A DNA stretch of 64,000 nucleotides from Butyricicoccus pullicaecorum (GTDB lineage: Bacteria > Bacillota > Clostridia > Oscillospirales > Butyricicoccaceae). The DNA is taken from NCBI GenBank assembly GCA_018365995.1, contig JAGZIY010000007.1, positions 34,294 through 98,293 on the forward strand, written 5' to 3'. Positions 44,834 through 53,337 of this stretch are shown here, piece after piece. Made by a program: the position numbers and the translations under genes. Position 1 is the first letter of the stretch, and every line of letters starts with the position of its first letter. Below the pieces are notes generated by a model. The model made no database searches. It was not told where the DNA came from and worked only from the letters and a program-made list of their open reading frames with translations.

Positions 44834-45688
44834 CTAAACAGCATCCCAGTCACATAACGATTCGTTTTGCGTGATCCGGCGTAATTCATCACGCACCTCC
44901 ATCAGCGCAAAGCCCAGCAAATTTTGCCCTTTCCATTTCATCGGGTCTTGCGCTTCTGGGGAGTCGGCTGAGAGCCCGATACCCCAGATATTGTCATAAG
45001 GACTGGCTTCCACCAATATGCTGTCTCCGGTAGAGAGCAGGAACTCTCGCAGTGGAAACTTCTGGCTGAATTTGCACCAGTTGCCATGGAGCACGATGGT
45101 GTATTTGAAGCTGTCCCATACCTTCTGGTCAAAGCCTTGCACTTTACGCCCCAAAGCCTTTATCTTCTTTGGATCTTTGCATTTCAAAATCTGCTCACAG
45201 ATTTCCTGATCTCCGAATAGCTCTGCTTTGCCCGCCATCATATACTGCTCCATACAAAGATAAGAATTCTCAGCGGAATCAAAGTCGTCCAACCACCATT
45301 GACTGAGGCAGCTTTTCGTTATGCTGCCATTCCCAGAAGATTGATGCCCCCAGAATAGGCATAGCTCCCGATTTCTGCCAGATTCCTGCTGGAGCCATTG
45401 TTTGTTATATTTTGGTTTCCCCTGCGGTCTCCAAGCATTGATACAGAACGCTCCATGCTCCAATATTTCGCTGGTATCCTCATTCTCCCACCAGCCTTTC
45501 CATGTAATCGGCTCAGGAAAGAGGATACGGTATTCCGCTTGTTCCTCCTCCGAAAGGGTATCCAGCCAATCGGAAAACCGGTATATATACGCCTCCCCAT
45601 CACCCATACGCCAACCAATGGCATAGCGCTCCATTTCACGATGAGCGAGCCAAGGGGGAGGCATCAGTTTCTGATTTTGCAATATCAT
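44834..45688 (-). CDS. NADAR-domain protein (ADP-ribose N-glycosidase family)
   Basis: The 284-residue protein has an unassigned N-terminal part (about 1-100: ERYAIGWRMGDGEAYIYRFS, ITWKGWWENEDTSEI) and a C-terminal NADAR domain. The latter includes LCLFWGHQ, CLSQWWLDDFDSAENSYLCM, EQYMMAGKAELFGDQEICEQ, VWDSFKYTIVLHGNWCKFSQ and ASPYDNIWGIGLS. NADAR proteins remove ADP-ribose, for example from DNA guanine modified by DarT1. No DarT-like gene is adjacent. Its place beside a CRISPR locus hints at a defence role, which is inference. Confidence 0.85.
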   Translation of the reverse strand: MILQNQKLMPPPWLAHREMERYAIGWRMGDGEAYIYRFSDWLDTLSEEEQAEYRILFPEPITWKGWWENEDTSEILEHGAFCINAWRPQGKPKYNKQWLQQESGRNRELCLFWGHQSSGNGSITKSCLSQWWLDDFDSAENSYLCMEQYMMAGKAELFGDQEICEQILKCKDPKKIKALGRKVQGFDQKVWDSFKYTIVLHGNWCKFSQKFPLREFLLSTGDSILVEASPYDNIWGIGLSADSPEAQDPMKWKGQNLLGFALMEVRDELRRITQNESLCDWDAV

Positions 45689-46225
45689 ATGGATTTATCT
45701 CCTTTCATTCCCAAAGGGATTTTTGACTCTGCTTCGCGCTCAATGGGAATTGTTCTTCACAAGCTGCAATTTACTTCCAATATGACGTTCTCTAATGCTT
45801 CATCACGAAACATAAATGGTGCTAAATAGTGCTGGCAATTTCTCTCTTTTTATCAGATGTTACTTAACTCCAACAGTCGCAATTTTTCATTAGAATGATA
45901 GCTTGCTTTTTTCGGTCAGGCCTGTTTCGTAACAGAAGCCAAGTCATTATCTGGCATTGTGTGAAACTTTGCCTGTGAAAGCGCTTTATGCAAATTCAGC
46001 AGACCGTAATAATATCTAATCCAAGACTCTGCATTGTGATTTCTCCTGTAAATTCCCATTTTCCGCTTTTCCAACGCTTCTCTAAACTAAATTTATCGGT
46101 TATCTCTACTTGTGAAATATCTGGTATAATAGGCACTTATGTGATTATTATACCATAAACCCTTCGAACAATTCTACCGCAACTTTGGCAAGATAAAAGA
46201 TTTGAAAAATAGACAGCCCACAAAA
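45689..46225. other. Intergenic stretch with a module copy, a palindrome and a gene remnant
   Basis: On the minus strand, 46040-45916 keeps a short open remnant (…AESWIRYYYGLLNLHKALSQ… to TGA at 45916-45918). It follows a full palindrome module at 46049-46094 with GGAG, the layout seen before intact cassette genes. A palindrome GGTATAATAGGCAC…GTGATTATTATACC lies at 46123-46155. TACCATAAA plus GAACAATTCTACC at 46151-46181 recurs at 59098-59127. Confidence 0.55.
46049..46094 (-). repeat. Intergenic palindrome module, copy 8
   Basis: TAAATTCCCATTTTCCGC and CTCTAAACTAAATTTA enclose TTTTCCAACGCTT. This is a full copy 12 kb away from the main run, upstream of a decayed reading frame. Confidence 0.7.
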
Positions 46226-47590
46226 TCAATATGGAATTGAGATTGTAACCTGTGCACCTCCAGTCTTTTCGCAATTGCTCAAAATAAGCTGTCCACCATG
46301 CTGCTGGACAATGGACTTTGTGATAAACAGCCCCATTCCAAAGTGCAGATTAGAACTGCGGCTGTGATCTGCCATATAAAACTGTTCCTCAGCGTGCAGC
46401 AAATCCTCCTGTGAAAATCCGGAACCAGTATCTGTTACCGAGATTTGCAGATTCCCCTTATCACCTGTTATTGAGATATCAATGGAGCTGTCCTTTGGAG
46501 AATGATCCAGTGCATTATTTATCACATTCATAATCGCCCGTTCCAACAGCAACTTATCAGCGGACAGTACAGCAGGCAAGCGTTCTAGTTTCATCTGCAA
46601 CCCAAGTTTTTTCGTCTGGCACAGGGCGTCAATCTGCCCCCGCAGCTGTTCCGCATAGGCAGGCACATCTATATCCTCTATGTGAAGCTGATAACCGGTC
46701 GCCGCCCGTGAAATATCAATCAGCGTCCGAATGTATAACTGCATCTGTTCACAACTTCTGCTGATATATCCCGCATATAAACGCTGTTCTTCATCAAGCA
46801 CTGTTTCGCTGATGAGGTCAGCATTTCCCTGCATCACTGTCAATGGCGTTTTCAAATCATGGGCAAGTGCGGCAATTTGTTCTTTCTGCATATGCTCAGC
46901 TTCCCACTGTTGTTCCAAAGAAGCTTTCAGACCTTCTTTCATGTGGGCAAAAGAAATCAGTACATCTTCAAATTCTTTAATATTGGAATGTCCAACCTCA
47001 AAATCAAGGTTCTGCTTTGCCACTTCCGAAGTTGCTTCATACAAAGGAGTAAGCTGCAACCGCAGCTTTTTAGCAAATCTGGTTGTCAAGAACACACAAA
47101 CAAAAATTCCTCCCGCTGCAATCAGCACAATCAGCAGTATGTCCGGAGACGGCAAATGTACATTCATCCACGCATTTGTATATTGCGCACCGATATAGTA
47201 TTGCAGGACAACATACTCATTTTCACGGGTGATAAGCAGGTATCCTTTTTGCAGGTTCTGGTCAATTACACCTGTGGTCACATACTGCATGGCGTGTTCC
47301 AGCTCGTCTTCAGCTAAAGTCGTTTCAATGATCTGATAGTTTTTGTCTAACAGCACATAGGCAATGCCTGTCGGTATTTGCACATCGGATATATCCGGTG
47401 CAGCCGCAAGAATCGGCGCAAGCGCGTTCGACTGAAGCTCTGCATAGTCCCCATAGGTGGTAAGCCCTAAAGTCGTGCTGATATTCATAAGCAGAAACGG
47501 AATGGCAGCTGCACCAAGCAGACCGCCAAGCAGCATCACTAAAAAGCGCCAAAAGGCTGTTTTTAGTGATGACGATTTCTTTATTCCCAT
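46226..47590 (-). CDS. Sensor histidine kinase (NisK/SpaK-like)
   Basis: The 454-residue membrane kinase has two helices (FWRFLVMLLGGLLGAAAIPF and ILLIVLIAAGGIFVCVFL) around an extracytoplasmic sensor. The H-box ALAHDLKTPLTVMQGNADLI, N-box MNVINNALDHSP, G1 DTGSGFS and the later HFGMGLFITKSIVQQHGG complete it. ATG 47590 overlaps the response regulator gene. Context (LanFEG, NisI-like) makes it a lantibiotic sensor candidate. Confidence 0.9.
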   Translation of the reverse strand: MGIKKSSSLKTAFWRFLVMLLGGLLGAAAIPFLLMNISTTLGLTTYGDYAELQSNALAPILAAAPDISDVQIPTGIAYVLLDKNYQIIETTLAEDELEHAMQYVTTGVIDQNLQKGYLLITRENEYVVLQYYIGAQYTNAWMNVHLPSPDILLIVLIAAGGIFVCVFLTTRFAKKLRLQLTPLYEATSEVAKQNLDFEVGHSNIKEFEDVLISFAHMKEGLKASLEQQWEAEHMQKEQIAALAHDLKTPLTVMQGNADLISETVLDEEQRLYAGYISRSCEQMQLYIRTLIDISRAATGYQLHIEDIDVPAYAEQLRGQIDALCQTKKLGLQMKLERLPAVLSADKLLLERAIMNVINNALDHSPKDSSIDISITGDKGNLQISVTDTGSGFSQEDLLHAEEQFYMADHSRSSNLHFGMGLFITKSIVQQHGGQLILSNCEKTGGAQVTISIPY

Positions 47591-48240
47591 TTGTACCCAA
47601 TCCCCCATACGGTTGTAATTGGCTGCATACAATAATGGTTCAGTTTCGCCCGAATATTCTTAATGTGCGTGGCAATCGTGGAATTATCGCTTTGTCCATC
47701 CAAACTGAAAACAGCCTCATAAATTTGTTCCCGTGTAAACACCTGTCCCTTATTGCGGGCAAGAAATTCACAGATCCTATATTCACTTTTGGTAAGGGAC
47801 ACAACTTCCCCGTCTATCTGTATCGTTTTGGCTGATAGGTCTATTTTTATACAATCGAAGTTCAAGCTGCTATGATGTTCCCTTTGTTCCCGTCGTATAT
47901 GCGCATTTACTCTGGCCCGCAGTTCTGGGACACGGAAAGGCTTTGTCAGATAGTCGTCAGCACCCAGCCCCAAACCAAAGGTAATGTCATTTTCCATTGT
48001 TTTAGCTGTCAGGAACAGGATCGGACAGTCAACCATACCCCTGATTTTTTCACAAAACGAAAAGCCATCTATTCTGGGCATCATAATGTCCAGTATAATT
48101 AAATCATAACGATTCAGTTCATTTGGCGGCACCTGTTCCGCAGATACATAGCACACTACCCTATGTCCGTCCTTTTGCAGTCCATTTTTGATCAATTCCA
48201 AAATAGGCTGTTCATCATCTACTGCAAGGATAGTAGCCAT
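47581..48240 (-). CDS. OmpR-family response regulator (NisR/SpaR-like)
   Basis: The 219-residue regulator has a receiver (VDDEQPILELI, phospho-Asp in LIILDIMMPRIDGF, KPF switch Lys) and a C-terminal winged helix (VSLTKSEYRICEFLARNKGQ, DNSTIATHIKNIRAKLNH). ATG 48240 follows AAGGAGG. It is paired with the overlapping kinase gene and likely controls the LanFEG/NisI-like genes upstream. Confidence 0.92.
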   Translation of the reverse strand: MATILAVDDEQPILELIKNGLQKDGHRVVCYVSAEQVPPNELNRYDLIILDIMMPRIDGFSFCEKIRGMVDCPILFLTAKTMENDITFGLGLGADDYLTKPFRVPELRARVNAHIRREQREHHSSLNFDCIKIDLSAKTIQIDGEVVSLTKSEYRICEFLARNKGQVFTREQIYEAVFSLDGQSDNSTIATHIKNIRAKLNHYCMQPITTVWGIGYKWE

Positions 48241-48287
48241 TTTCCAACCTCCTTTCATCGAAATCTGTATTTACCATTATACCATAG

Positions 48288-48490
48288 CGGCATGAAACGG
48301 AAAGCCACTCTCACCGCATTGTGCGTCGCTGATGGTATAATCATGAAATATCCAGTATAATAGTCACTTTTGTGACTATTATACCACAGCGGCATGAAAC
48401 GGAACGCCACTCTCACCGTATTGTACGCCGCTGATGGTATAATCATGAAATATCCAGTATAATAGTCGCTTGTGCGACTATTATACCACA
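48288..48490. repeat. 101-bp tandem duplication with TATAATAGTCAC palindromes
   Basis: Two direct copies (48288-48388 and 48389-48490) each contain GAAATATCCAGTATAATAG and end in a palindrome: GTATAATAGTCAC/GTGACTATTATAC in the first and GTATAATAGTCGC/GCGACTATTATAC in the second. The differences within each palindrome are compensatory. A related palindrome lies at 46123-46155, on the other side of the two-component genes. They could be operators, promoter-overlapping hairpins or small mobile repeats. Confidence 0.8.
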
Positions 48491-48502
48491 AGAACAAGCA
48501 AG

Positions 48503-49315
48503 TTACTGTACCCTCGCGATATGGTACTGATGATTTACTTTTACAGCAACCGCATCTGCCGGATCAGTGTCGGAAATTTCATACACATCTACATAAAACC
48601 AACTTTCTCTTGTCTGCACACCAGCGCTACCTGTCCAATCAATTTCATTCATTTCTGCTTTCGTCAGCGGTATTTTGGTTTCCGCATCAAAAATTACTTT
48701 TTCAGCTAGAATATCTATATAGTCTCCCAACTGATTTTCTGATACTGTTTCCGTGGTTACCTGATAAACTCTATTGTCGCAAATGATTTGTGTTGCATTT
48801 GTCAGATTCACTTCAAAATCACTGTCTGCCGTTTCTGCCAATGCTCTATAATCAAATACCATTTCCGATTCTGTAAGCTGATTACTTGGGATTGCTTTAT
48901 GATACCCTCCGTTTACATCTACAATTAAATTGGACGCATTATTGGGATCGGCATACACATTTAGAAACGGAATGATATATTTTGCGCCAAGGGCTTCATC
49001 TGCAAGATTAGAATGGAAAACGGCATCTTCGATATTCTCCTGCACGATAATCGCTCCAGTATCGTCTACCGCTACAAGCTGACGGATATACCCAATCCAC
49101 TCACCAAGATTTTCATTTTTAATAGTATCATCAAGAATTGTATAGGGCTCTCTCTGATAAGTAAACTGTGTCACATCACCGCTATTCAGAACACAGTGTT
49201 CCTTACCATCAGCATATGCTTTCATTTGCTCCTGAACCAAAGAACAGCCGGAAAGCAAGGTACACAAGCAGGTCAAACGAAGCATCGCGCAAAATACCTT
49301 CACAATCTTATTCAT
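48503..49315 (-). CDS. NisI/SpaI-like lantibiotic immunity lipoprotein
   Basis: The 270-residue lipoprotein has a signal peptide with lipobox LLSGC. Two similar halves follow: the first with VTQFTYQREPYTILDDTI and GEWIGYIRQLVAVDDTGAII, the second with NRVYQVTTETVSENQLGDYI and KTKI-like EMNEIDWTGSAG. This duplicated layout is that of NisI, which binds the lantibiotic at the membrane surface. The start at 49315 overlaps the end of the LanG gene. The family call is by pattern and operon. Confidence 0.72.
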   Translation of the reverse strand: MNKIVKVFCAMLRLTCLCTLLSGCSLVQEQMKAYADGKEHCVLNSGDVTQFTYQREPYTILDDTIKNENLGEWIGYIRQLVAVDDTGAIIVQENIEDAVFHSNLADEALGAKYIIPFLNVYADPNNASNLIVDVNGGYHKAIPSNQLTESEMVFDYRALAETADSDFEVNLTNATQIICDNRVYQVTTETVSENQLGDYIDILAEKVIFDAETKIPLTKAEMNEIDWTGSAGVQTRESWFYVDVYEISDTDPADAVAVKVNHQYHIARVQ

Positions 49316-50027
49316 AATTTTTTCTTCCCTCCCAACGAGAAAACCAATAGAGGATTGCCAGCAAAATTCCAACGGATAATACAGCAATCAAAACCCATTG
49401 GGCGGCATTGGAAACCAGCCTGCCATTCAAAGCATCATGCACCCAATTTACAGACCAAGCAAAAGGAATATACCTCCACAGACCATGTAATTCAATGTTA
49501 CTATATAAAATACATTGCAAACTTTCAAACACACCGCAAAATATAGAAATTCCCAACCCAAATTTCAAACTCAAGAACAGATGCAGTGCATATATCACGA
49601 AGCTGCCCATTGCCAACCCCAACACGGATTGTATCAATAGAACCCAAGGGACAATTTTCATTCCTACCCCAAGTGCAAACAGAGCAAACAGAAACACCAA
49701 AGAAAAAATACCAGACAGATACAGAGCAGTAAACTTTGCCAGCAGCATTTTTCGGCGATATGGCACTGACATCAGGTTCTGAAAATGCGATGCCCTTTCT
49801 TCCTGCGTGATATTCAAACCGACAATAATGCTTATCAAAAGCGGAAATACCATTGCGGTCAGTTCCAGAAGAAGGCGCAATTTTTTCAGTACATCGACAT
49901 TCCGATAAAGCAGAAAGTAGAACACAAACAGGATAACTCCCACTATGGGAATCACTATATGAATACCAAAATAAGATGTGTGCCGCTGTTTCATAAAATC
50001 AGCACGCATCAGAGCAATCATTCCCAT
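49308..50027 (-). CDS. Lantibiotic-protection ABC permease, LanG type
   Basis: The 239-residue permease has six membrane spans. It shares the MutG/LanG pattern: MRADFMKQRHTSYFGIHIVI at the start, then ITQEERASHFQNLMSVPYRR and KFTALYLSGIFSLVFLFALF. It forms the membrane channel with LanE and LanF that expels lantibiotic from the membrane. It overlaps LanE by 10 bp. Confidence 0.85.
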   Translation of the reverse strand: MGMIALMRADFMKQRHTSYFGIHIVIPIVGVILFVFYFLLYRNVDVLKKLRLLLELTAMVFPLLISIIVGLNITQEERASHFQNLMSVPYRRKMLLAKFTALYLSGIFSLVFLFALFALGVGMKIVPWVLLIQSVLGLAMGSFVIYALHLFLSLKFGLGISIFCGVFESLQCILYSNIELHGLWRYIPFAWSVNWVHDALNGRLVSNAAQWVLIAVLSVGILLAILYWFSRWEGRKNYE

Positions 50028-50755
50028 TTACTTCCCCTCTCTTTCCTTGAAAAATCAGCTGCGTCCCAAAGAGTGATCAGTATATACAGAATCACGGAAA
50101 ATGCCAGCGGCAGCAAAACACTCCATGAAAAATTTGCTGCGCCGGTAAAGGTTCCATTGCTTTCGATTCCCATAATCAGCTCCGCTGTTTTCGCGGTCCA
50201 ACAATAGGGACATATCCATGAAAGCGCTGTACTCCCCAGCAGAATAGGCATGAGCATGCCCAACAGAGTGTTGGCTGCAATCGGAATGAGTAAGCCGGTT
50301 TTCCGAGCTAGAAACAGGCAGACCGGGATTTGCCAGATTGAGGCAATCATCAAGGCGATACTTCCGATAAAGTTCCGGCTCACAGAATATACGGCCAAAG
50401 TTGGGGAAACCAAATTGCTTATCGTAGCAAAAACAGCCAAGAATACCGCAGCCACAAATAATTTTTCAATCAGGATCCATGCTTTTGCAGATTCAAACCG
50501 TTTCAGACTGATCGGCGCAGAAAATACAGAATAATATTTTCCAGCCCGTTCTTCTTTCTGATGGGCAAGAAAACACAGAATCGCAATGGTTCCAGAGAGA
50601 AGAAACGCATACCACCAGTAAAAGGTCATATACTGAAAACCGTAAAAGCCACCTACAATCCATGCAAAAAGAGCGGTCAAAAAGGGTGCAATGAACAGCA
50701 GCTTATTTGAAATTGTCCGCTTGAATTTCAGATGTTCTGCTTTTAGGTAATGCAT
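50018..50755 (-). CDS. Lantibiotic-protection ABC permease, LanE type
   Basis: The 245-residue, six-span permease begins with EHLKFKRTISNKLLFIAPFL and has LAHQKEERAGKYYSVFSAPI and SAKAWILIEKLFVAAVFLAV, the pattern of MutE/EpiE proteins. It lies 3 bp after the LanF stop, so the two are translationally linked. Confidence 0.85.
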   Translation of the reverse strand: MHYLKAEHLKFKRTISNKLLFIAPFLTALFAWIVGGFYGFQYMTFYWWYAFLLSGTIAILCFLAHQKEERAGKYYSVFSAPISLKRFESAKAWILIEKLFVAAVFLAVFATISNLVSPTLAVYSVSRNFIGSIALMIASIWQIPVCLFLARKTGLLIPIAANTLLGMLMPILLGSTALSWICPYCWTAKTAELIMGIESNGTFTGAANFSWSVLLPLAFSVILYILITLWDAADFSRKERGSKWE

Positions 50756-50758
50756 CTG

Positions 50759-51454
50759 TTACACCTCCTTGTGATGACGCTTTACTACATCCATAAATAG
50801 CTGTTCCAAATTTTCGCCAATGTGAAGTTTCTCTTCATATTCAAGTACTCCGCCCGCAATGATGCCCACATGATCGGCAGTCTGCTGAACTTCTGACAGG
50901 ATGTGGCTGGACAAAATCACAGTAATCCCTTTATCTGGAAAAGAACGAATCAGTTCACGAAGTTCTTCCATGCCTACTGGATCGAGTCCATTGGTCGGCT
51001 CGTCAAGAATTAAAAGCTGCGGGTTATTCAGCAAGGCAATGGCAATACCGAGTCTCTGCTTCATGCCGAGAGAGAATTGCCCAGCCCGTTTTTTCCCTGT
51101 ATCGGTCAAACAAACAATGTGCAGAACCTCATCGATCCGTTTATCCGGCAGCCCCAGCATGGTTGTTCGCACTTTTAGGTTTTCGTATGCGGTCAGGTTT
51201 TCATACAAAGGGGGCGTTTCAATCAATACACCAATCTGTGTCAAATCACTGCGCTGCCACGGATGACCGTCAAACTCAATACTTCCGGAAGTAGGCTTCA
51301 AAATGCCCGTAATCATTTTAAGTGTGGTAGACTTGCCTGCTCCGTTTGGTCCCAACAGACCATAGACAGAATTTCTCTGAATGTTCAGTGATACATTATT
51401 CACGACCATCTGCTCTTTAAAGCTTTTGCAGAGGTTGGTTGTTTTCAAAAGCAT
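50759..51454 (-). CDS. Lantibiotic-protection ABC ATPase, LanF type
   Basis: The 231-residue ATPase has the Walker A GPNGAGKSTTLK, the signature FSLGMKQRLGIAIAL, the Walker B LLILDEPTNGLDP and the switch His in VILSSHILSEVQ. The glutamate-type Q-loop VLIETPPLYENLTAYENL is typical of LanF/bacitracin-type ATPases. It is the first gene of the lanFEG-nisI-like operon. Confidence 0.92.
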   Translation of the reverse strand: MLLKTTNLCKSFKEQMVVNNVSLNIQRNSVYGLLGPNGAGKSTTLKMITGILKPTSGSIEFDGHPWQRSDLTQIGVLIETPPLYENLTAYENLKVRTTMLGLPDKRIDEVLHIVCLTDTGKKRAGQFSLGMKQRLGIAIALLNNPQLLILDEPTNGLDPVGMEELRELIRSFPDKGITVILSSHILSEVQQTADHVGIIAGGVLEYEEKLHIGENLEQLFMDVVKRHHKEV

Positions 51455-51785
51455 ATCCTTTTATCCTTTCTTTTGATTTCCATAATTAGGATACAGGATG
51501 AATTTGAAGATTTCATAAAGATGTCAAAATTAAAAGAGGAAATCCATCCTATTTTATTTTGAAGGCATTGGCATCAGAGAAACTCCAAGCGATCATTCCA
51601 TTGATGACACGACGATGCCTCCAGATCTAAAAAAACGCACAGCTTAAATAAGCCCTCTGTAATTTCTAATTTAAAAAAAGAAAACAGCGGCTTTTGAGTG
51701 TTATTTCAAAACCGCTGTTAAACTGAACGAGTTTCACTCCAACACACTAAAACAACAGTTTGTTTTTGTATGCCGTTTCATACTA
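51455..51785 (-). other. Gap between the LanF gene and the old-yellow-enzyme gene
   Basis: This 331-bp gap holds the upstream region of the lanFEG operon and the terminator at 51683-51722. No small lantibiotic-precursor frame (with a Ser/Thr/Cys-rich tail) was seen. Confidence 0.5.
51683..51722 (-). terminator. Terminator of the old-yellow-enzyme gene
   Basis: AACAGCGGTTTTGAAA pairs with TCAAAAGCCGCTGTT and is followed on the minus strand by TTCTTTTTTT. Confidence 0.85.
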
Positions 51786-52799
51786 TCAATTCTTATCAAT
51801 GTAAAGATGTGCGTTTTTTCCCCAGTATGAATTCTTTAATATTGCTCTGCCGACACCAACTAAGTCTGCCTTATTTTCCAATAGCAGTTTTTCGGCAACA
51901 ATTACATCTATAATTCCTCCCGTTAAAATAACCGGAATATGAATATGCTTTTTGAATTCTTCCGTAATCTCGCTAAAATATCCCTGCTCTGTATTTTGTG
52001 GATTGATATATCCACAAAAACCACCTGATACATCAAGTAAATCAATTCCGGCTTTTTCAAATTCCTTTACAGCTGTAATACCGTCTTCAATTGTACTGCC
52101 TCCCGGAATGTAATCACACGCCCCAAACCGCAACGCAATGGGATAATCTTTTCCAACTGCTTCACGAACAGCTTGAATAACATCTAAGTGGAGTGCAATA
52201 CGTCCTATTAGCGTATTTCCGCTATATTTGTCCGTCCTTTTGTTTGTTAGAGGAGAGTAGAATTGATTTAGCAAATATCCATGTGCTGAATGAATTTCAA
52301 CTCCGTCATATCCAGCTTCTTTTGCTCTAATTGCAGCTTTAGCAAAATCATCAATTACTTTTTGAATATCTAAGATATTCATTTCTTGCGGAATATCTAT
52401 ATTCTCTTTTCCTACTTTTGGCAAGGGAACTGCACTTGCACTTAATGCAGCTTGCCCTGTGATACTTGCTTTCGCTGCGCTACCAGCATGATTGATTTGC
52501 GCCATAACTTTTGTATTGTTTTTATGAACTACATTTACGATTTTTGCCAAACCATCAATATCTCTGTCATCTGCAATAGATAATTGGCCGCCGTGAGCTT
52601 TTCCTTCCGGACTGATAAAACTATGCTCTGTGATAATCAATCCAATATAACCGCCATGTGATTTTTCATCATAGTAATTACATAAACTTTGACTTACCTC
52701 TCCGTCATTTCCTGCTTTCGCAGTAGCCATTGGCGGCATAACAATTCTATTACTGAGTTTCATATTTCCAATCATAATGGGTGTATTCAGAATATTCAT
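51786..52799 (-). CDS. NADH:flavin oxidoreductase, old yellow enzyme family
   Basis: The 337-residue FMN enzyme reduces activated C=C bonds or nitro groups. It shows NRIVMPPMATAKAG, IGLIITEHSFISPEGKAHG, VMAQINHAGS, GYDGVEIHSAHGYLLNQFYS with the catalytic His region, and SPLTNKRTDKYSG. Only the TIM-barrel is present, without the extra C-terminal NADPH/FeS domains. It is divergent from an HxlR regulator, a common pairing for redox or electrophile stress. Confidence 0.93.
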   Translation of the reverse strand: MNILNTPIMIGNMKLSNRIVMPPMATAKAGNDGEVSQSLCNYYDEKSHGGYIGLIITEHSFISPEGKAHGGQLSIADDRDIDGLAKIVNVVHKNNTKVMAQINHAGSAAKASITGQAALSASAVPLPKVGKENIDIPQEMNILDIQKVIDDFAKAAIRAKEAGYDGVEIHSAHGYLLNQFYSPLTNKRTDKYSGNTLIGRIALHLDVIQAVREAVGKDYPIALRFGACDYIPGGSTIEDGITAVKEFEKAGIDLLDVSGGFCGYINPQNTEQGYFSEITEEFKKHIHIPVILTGGIIDVIVAEKLLLENKADLVGVGRAILKNSYWGKNAHLYIDKN

Positions 52800-52918
52800 T
52801 TTTTACTTCTCCTGTCAGATGTTATTCTGTATCTTGCTGTTTTTATTTTAACATGATATAATTGATTTTATAAGAACGCACTTTTTTGATAGATACTATC
52901 TAAAAGGAAAGTTAAAGA

Positions 52919-53263
52919 ATGACAGATAATAATTTTTGTAAAGAAGTGAATGTACGTCCCTTTGCGTATACCATTTCTTTAATAGACGGCAAATGGAAAA
53001 TGCACATTTTATTTTGGCTGTGGAAGACAGAAGTTCTACGGTATAGCGAGTTAAAACGTGCATTGGGTAAAGTAACGCATAAGATGCTAAGTAATCAACT
53101 AAAAGAATTGGAAAATGATGGACTTATCCAACGCAGGGAATATCCGCAAGTACCTCCTAAAGTAGAATACAGTTTATCAGAAACAGGGAAAACTTTAATG
53201 CCCGTACTTTCCGCAGTCTGTCATTGGGGTCTAGAGCATGTTCCAGAAGATTGGAATATATAA
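52919..53263 (+). CDS. HxlR-family transcriptional regulator
   Basis: The 114-residue winged-helix regulator shows the HxlR pattern: an early Cys (NNFCKEVNVRPF), then ISLIDGKWKMHILFWLWKTE, RYSELKRALGKVTHKMLSNQ, LKELENDGLIQRREYPQVPP and KVEYSLSETGKTLMPVL. It is divergent from the old yellow enzyme gene and probably controls it. Confidence 0.92.
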   Translation: MTDNNFCKEVNVRPFAYTISLIDGKWKMHILFWLWKTEVLRYSELKRALGKVTHKMLSNQLKELENDGLIQRREYPQVPPKVEYSLSETGKTLMPVLSAVCHWGLEHVPEDWNI

Positions 53264-53306
53264 TTGCTGATACAAGGATAAATAACATATCTTTAAATTA
53301 CTTTAG

Positions 53307-53332
53307 AACGTCGCAAATTACGGCGTTTTTCT
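53307..53332 (+). terminator. Terminator of the HxlR gene
   Basis: AACGTCG pairs with CGGCGTT, followed by TTTCTTTT, 44 bp after the stop codon. Confidence 0.72.
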
Positions 53333-53337
53333 TTTGC

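Noticed and set aside
51455..51785. Small lantibiotic precursor gene near LanFEG
   Set aside because: No short frame with a leader and a Ser/Thr/Cys-rich core was seen here or at 48241-48502.
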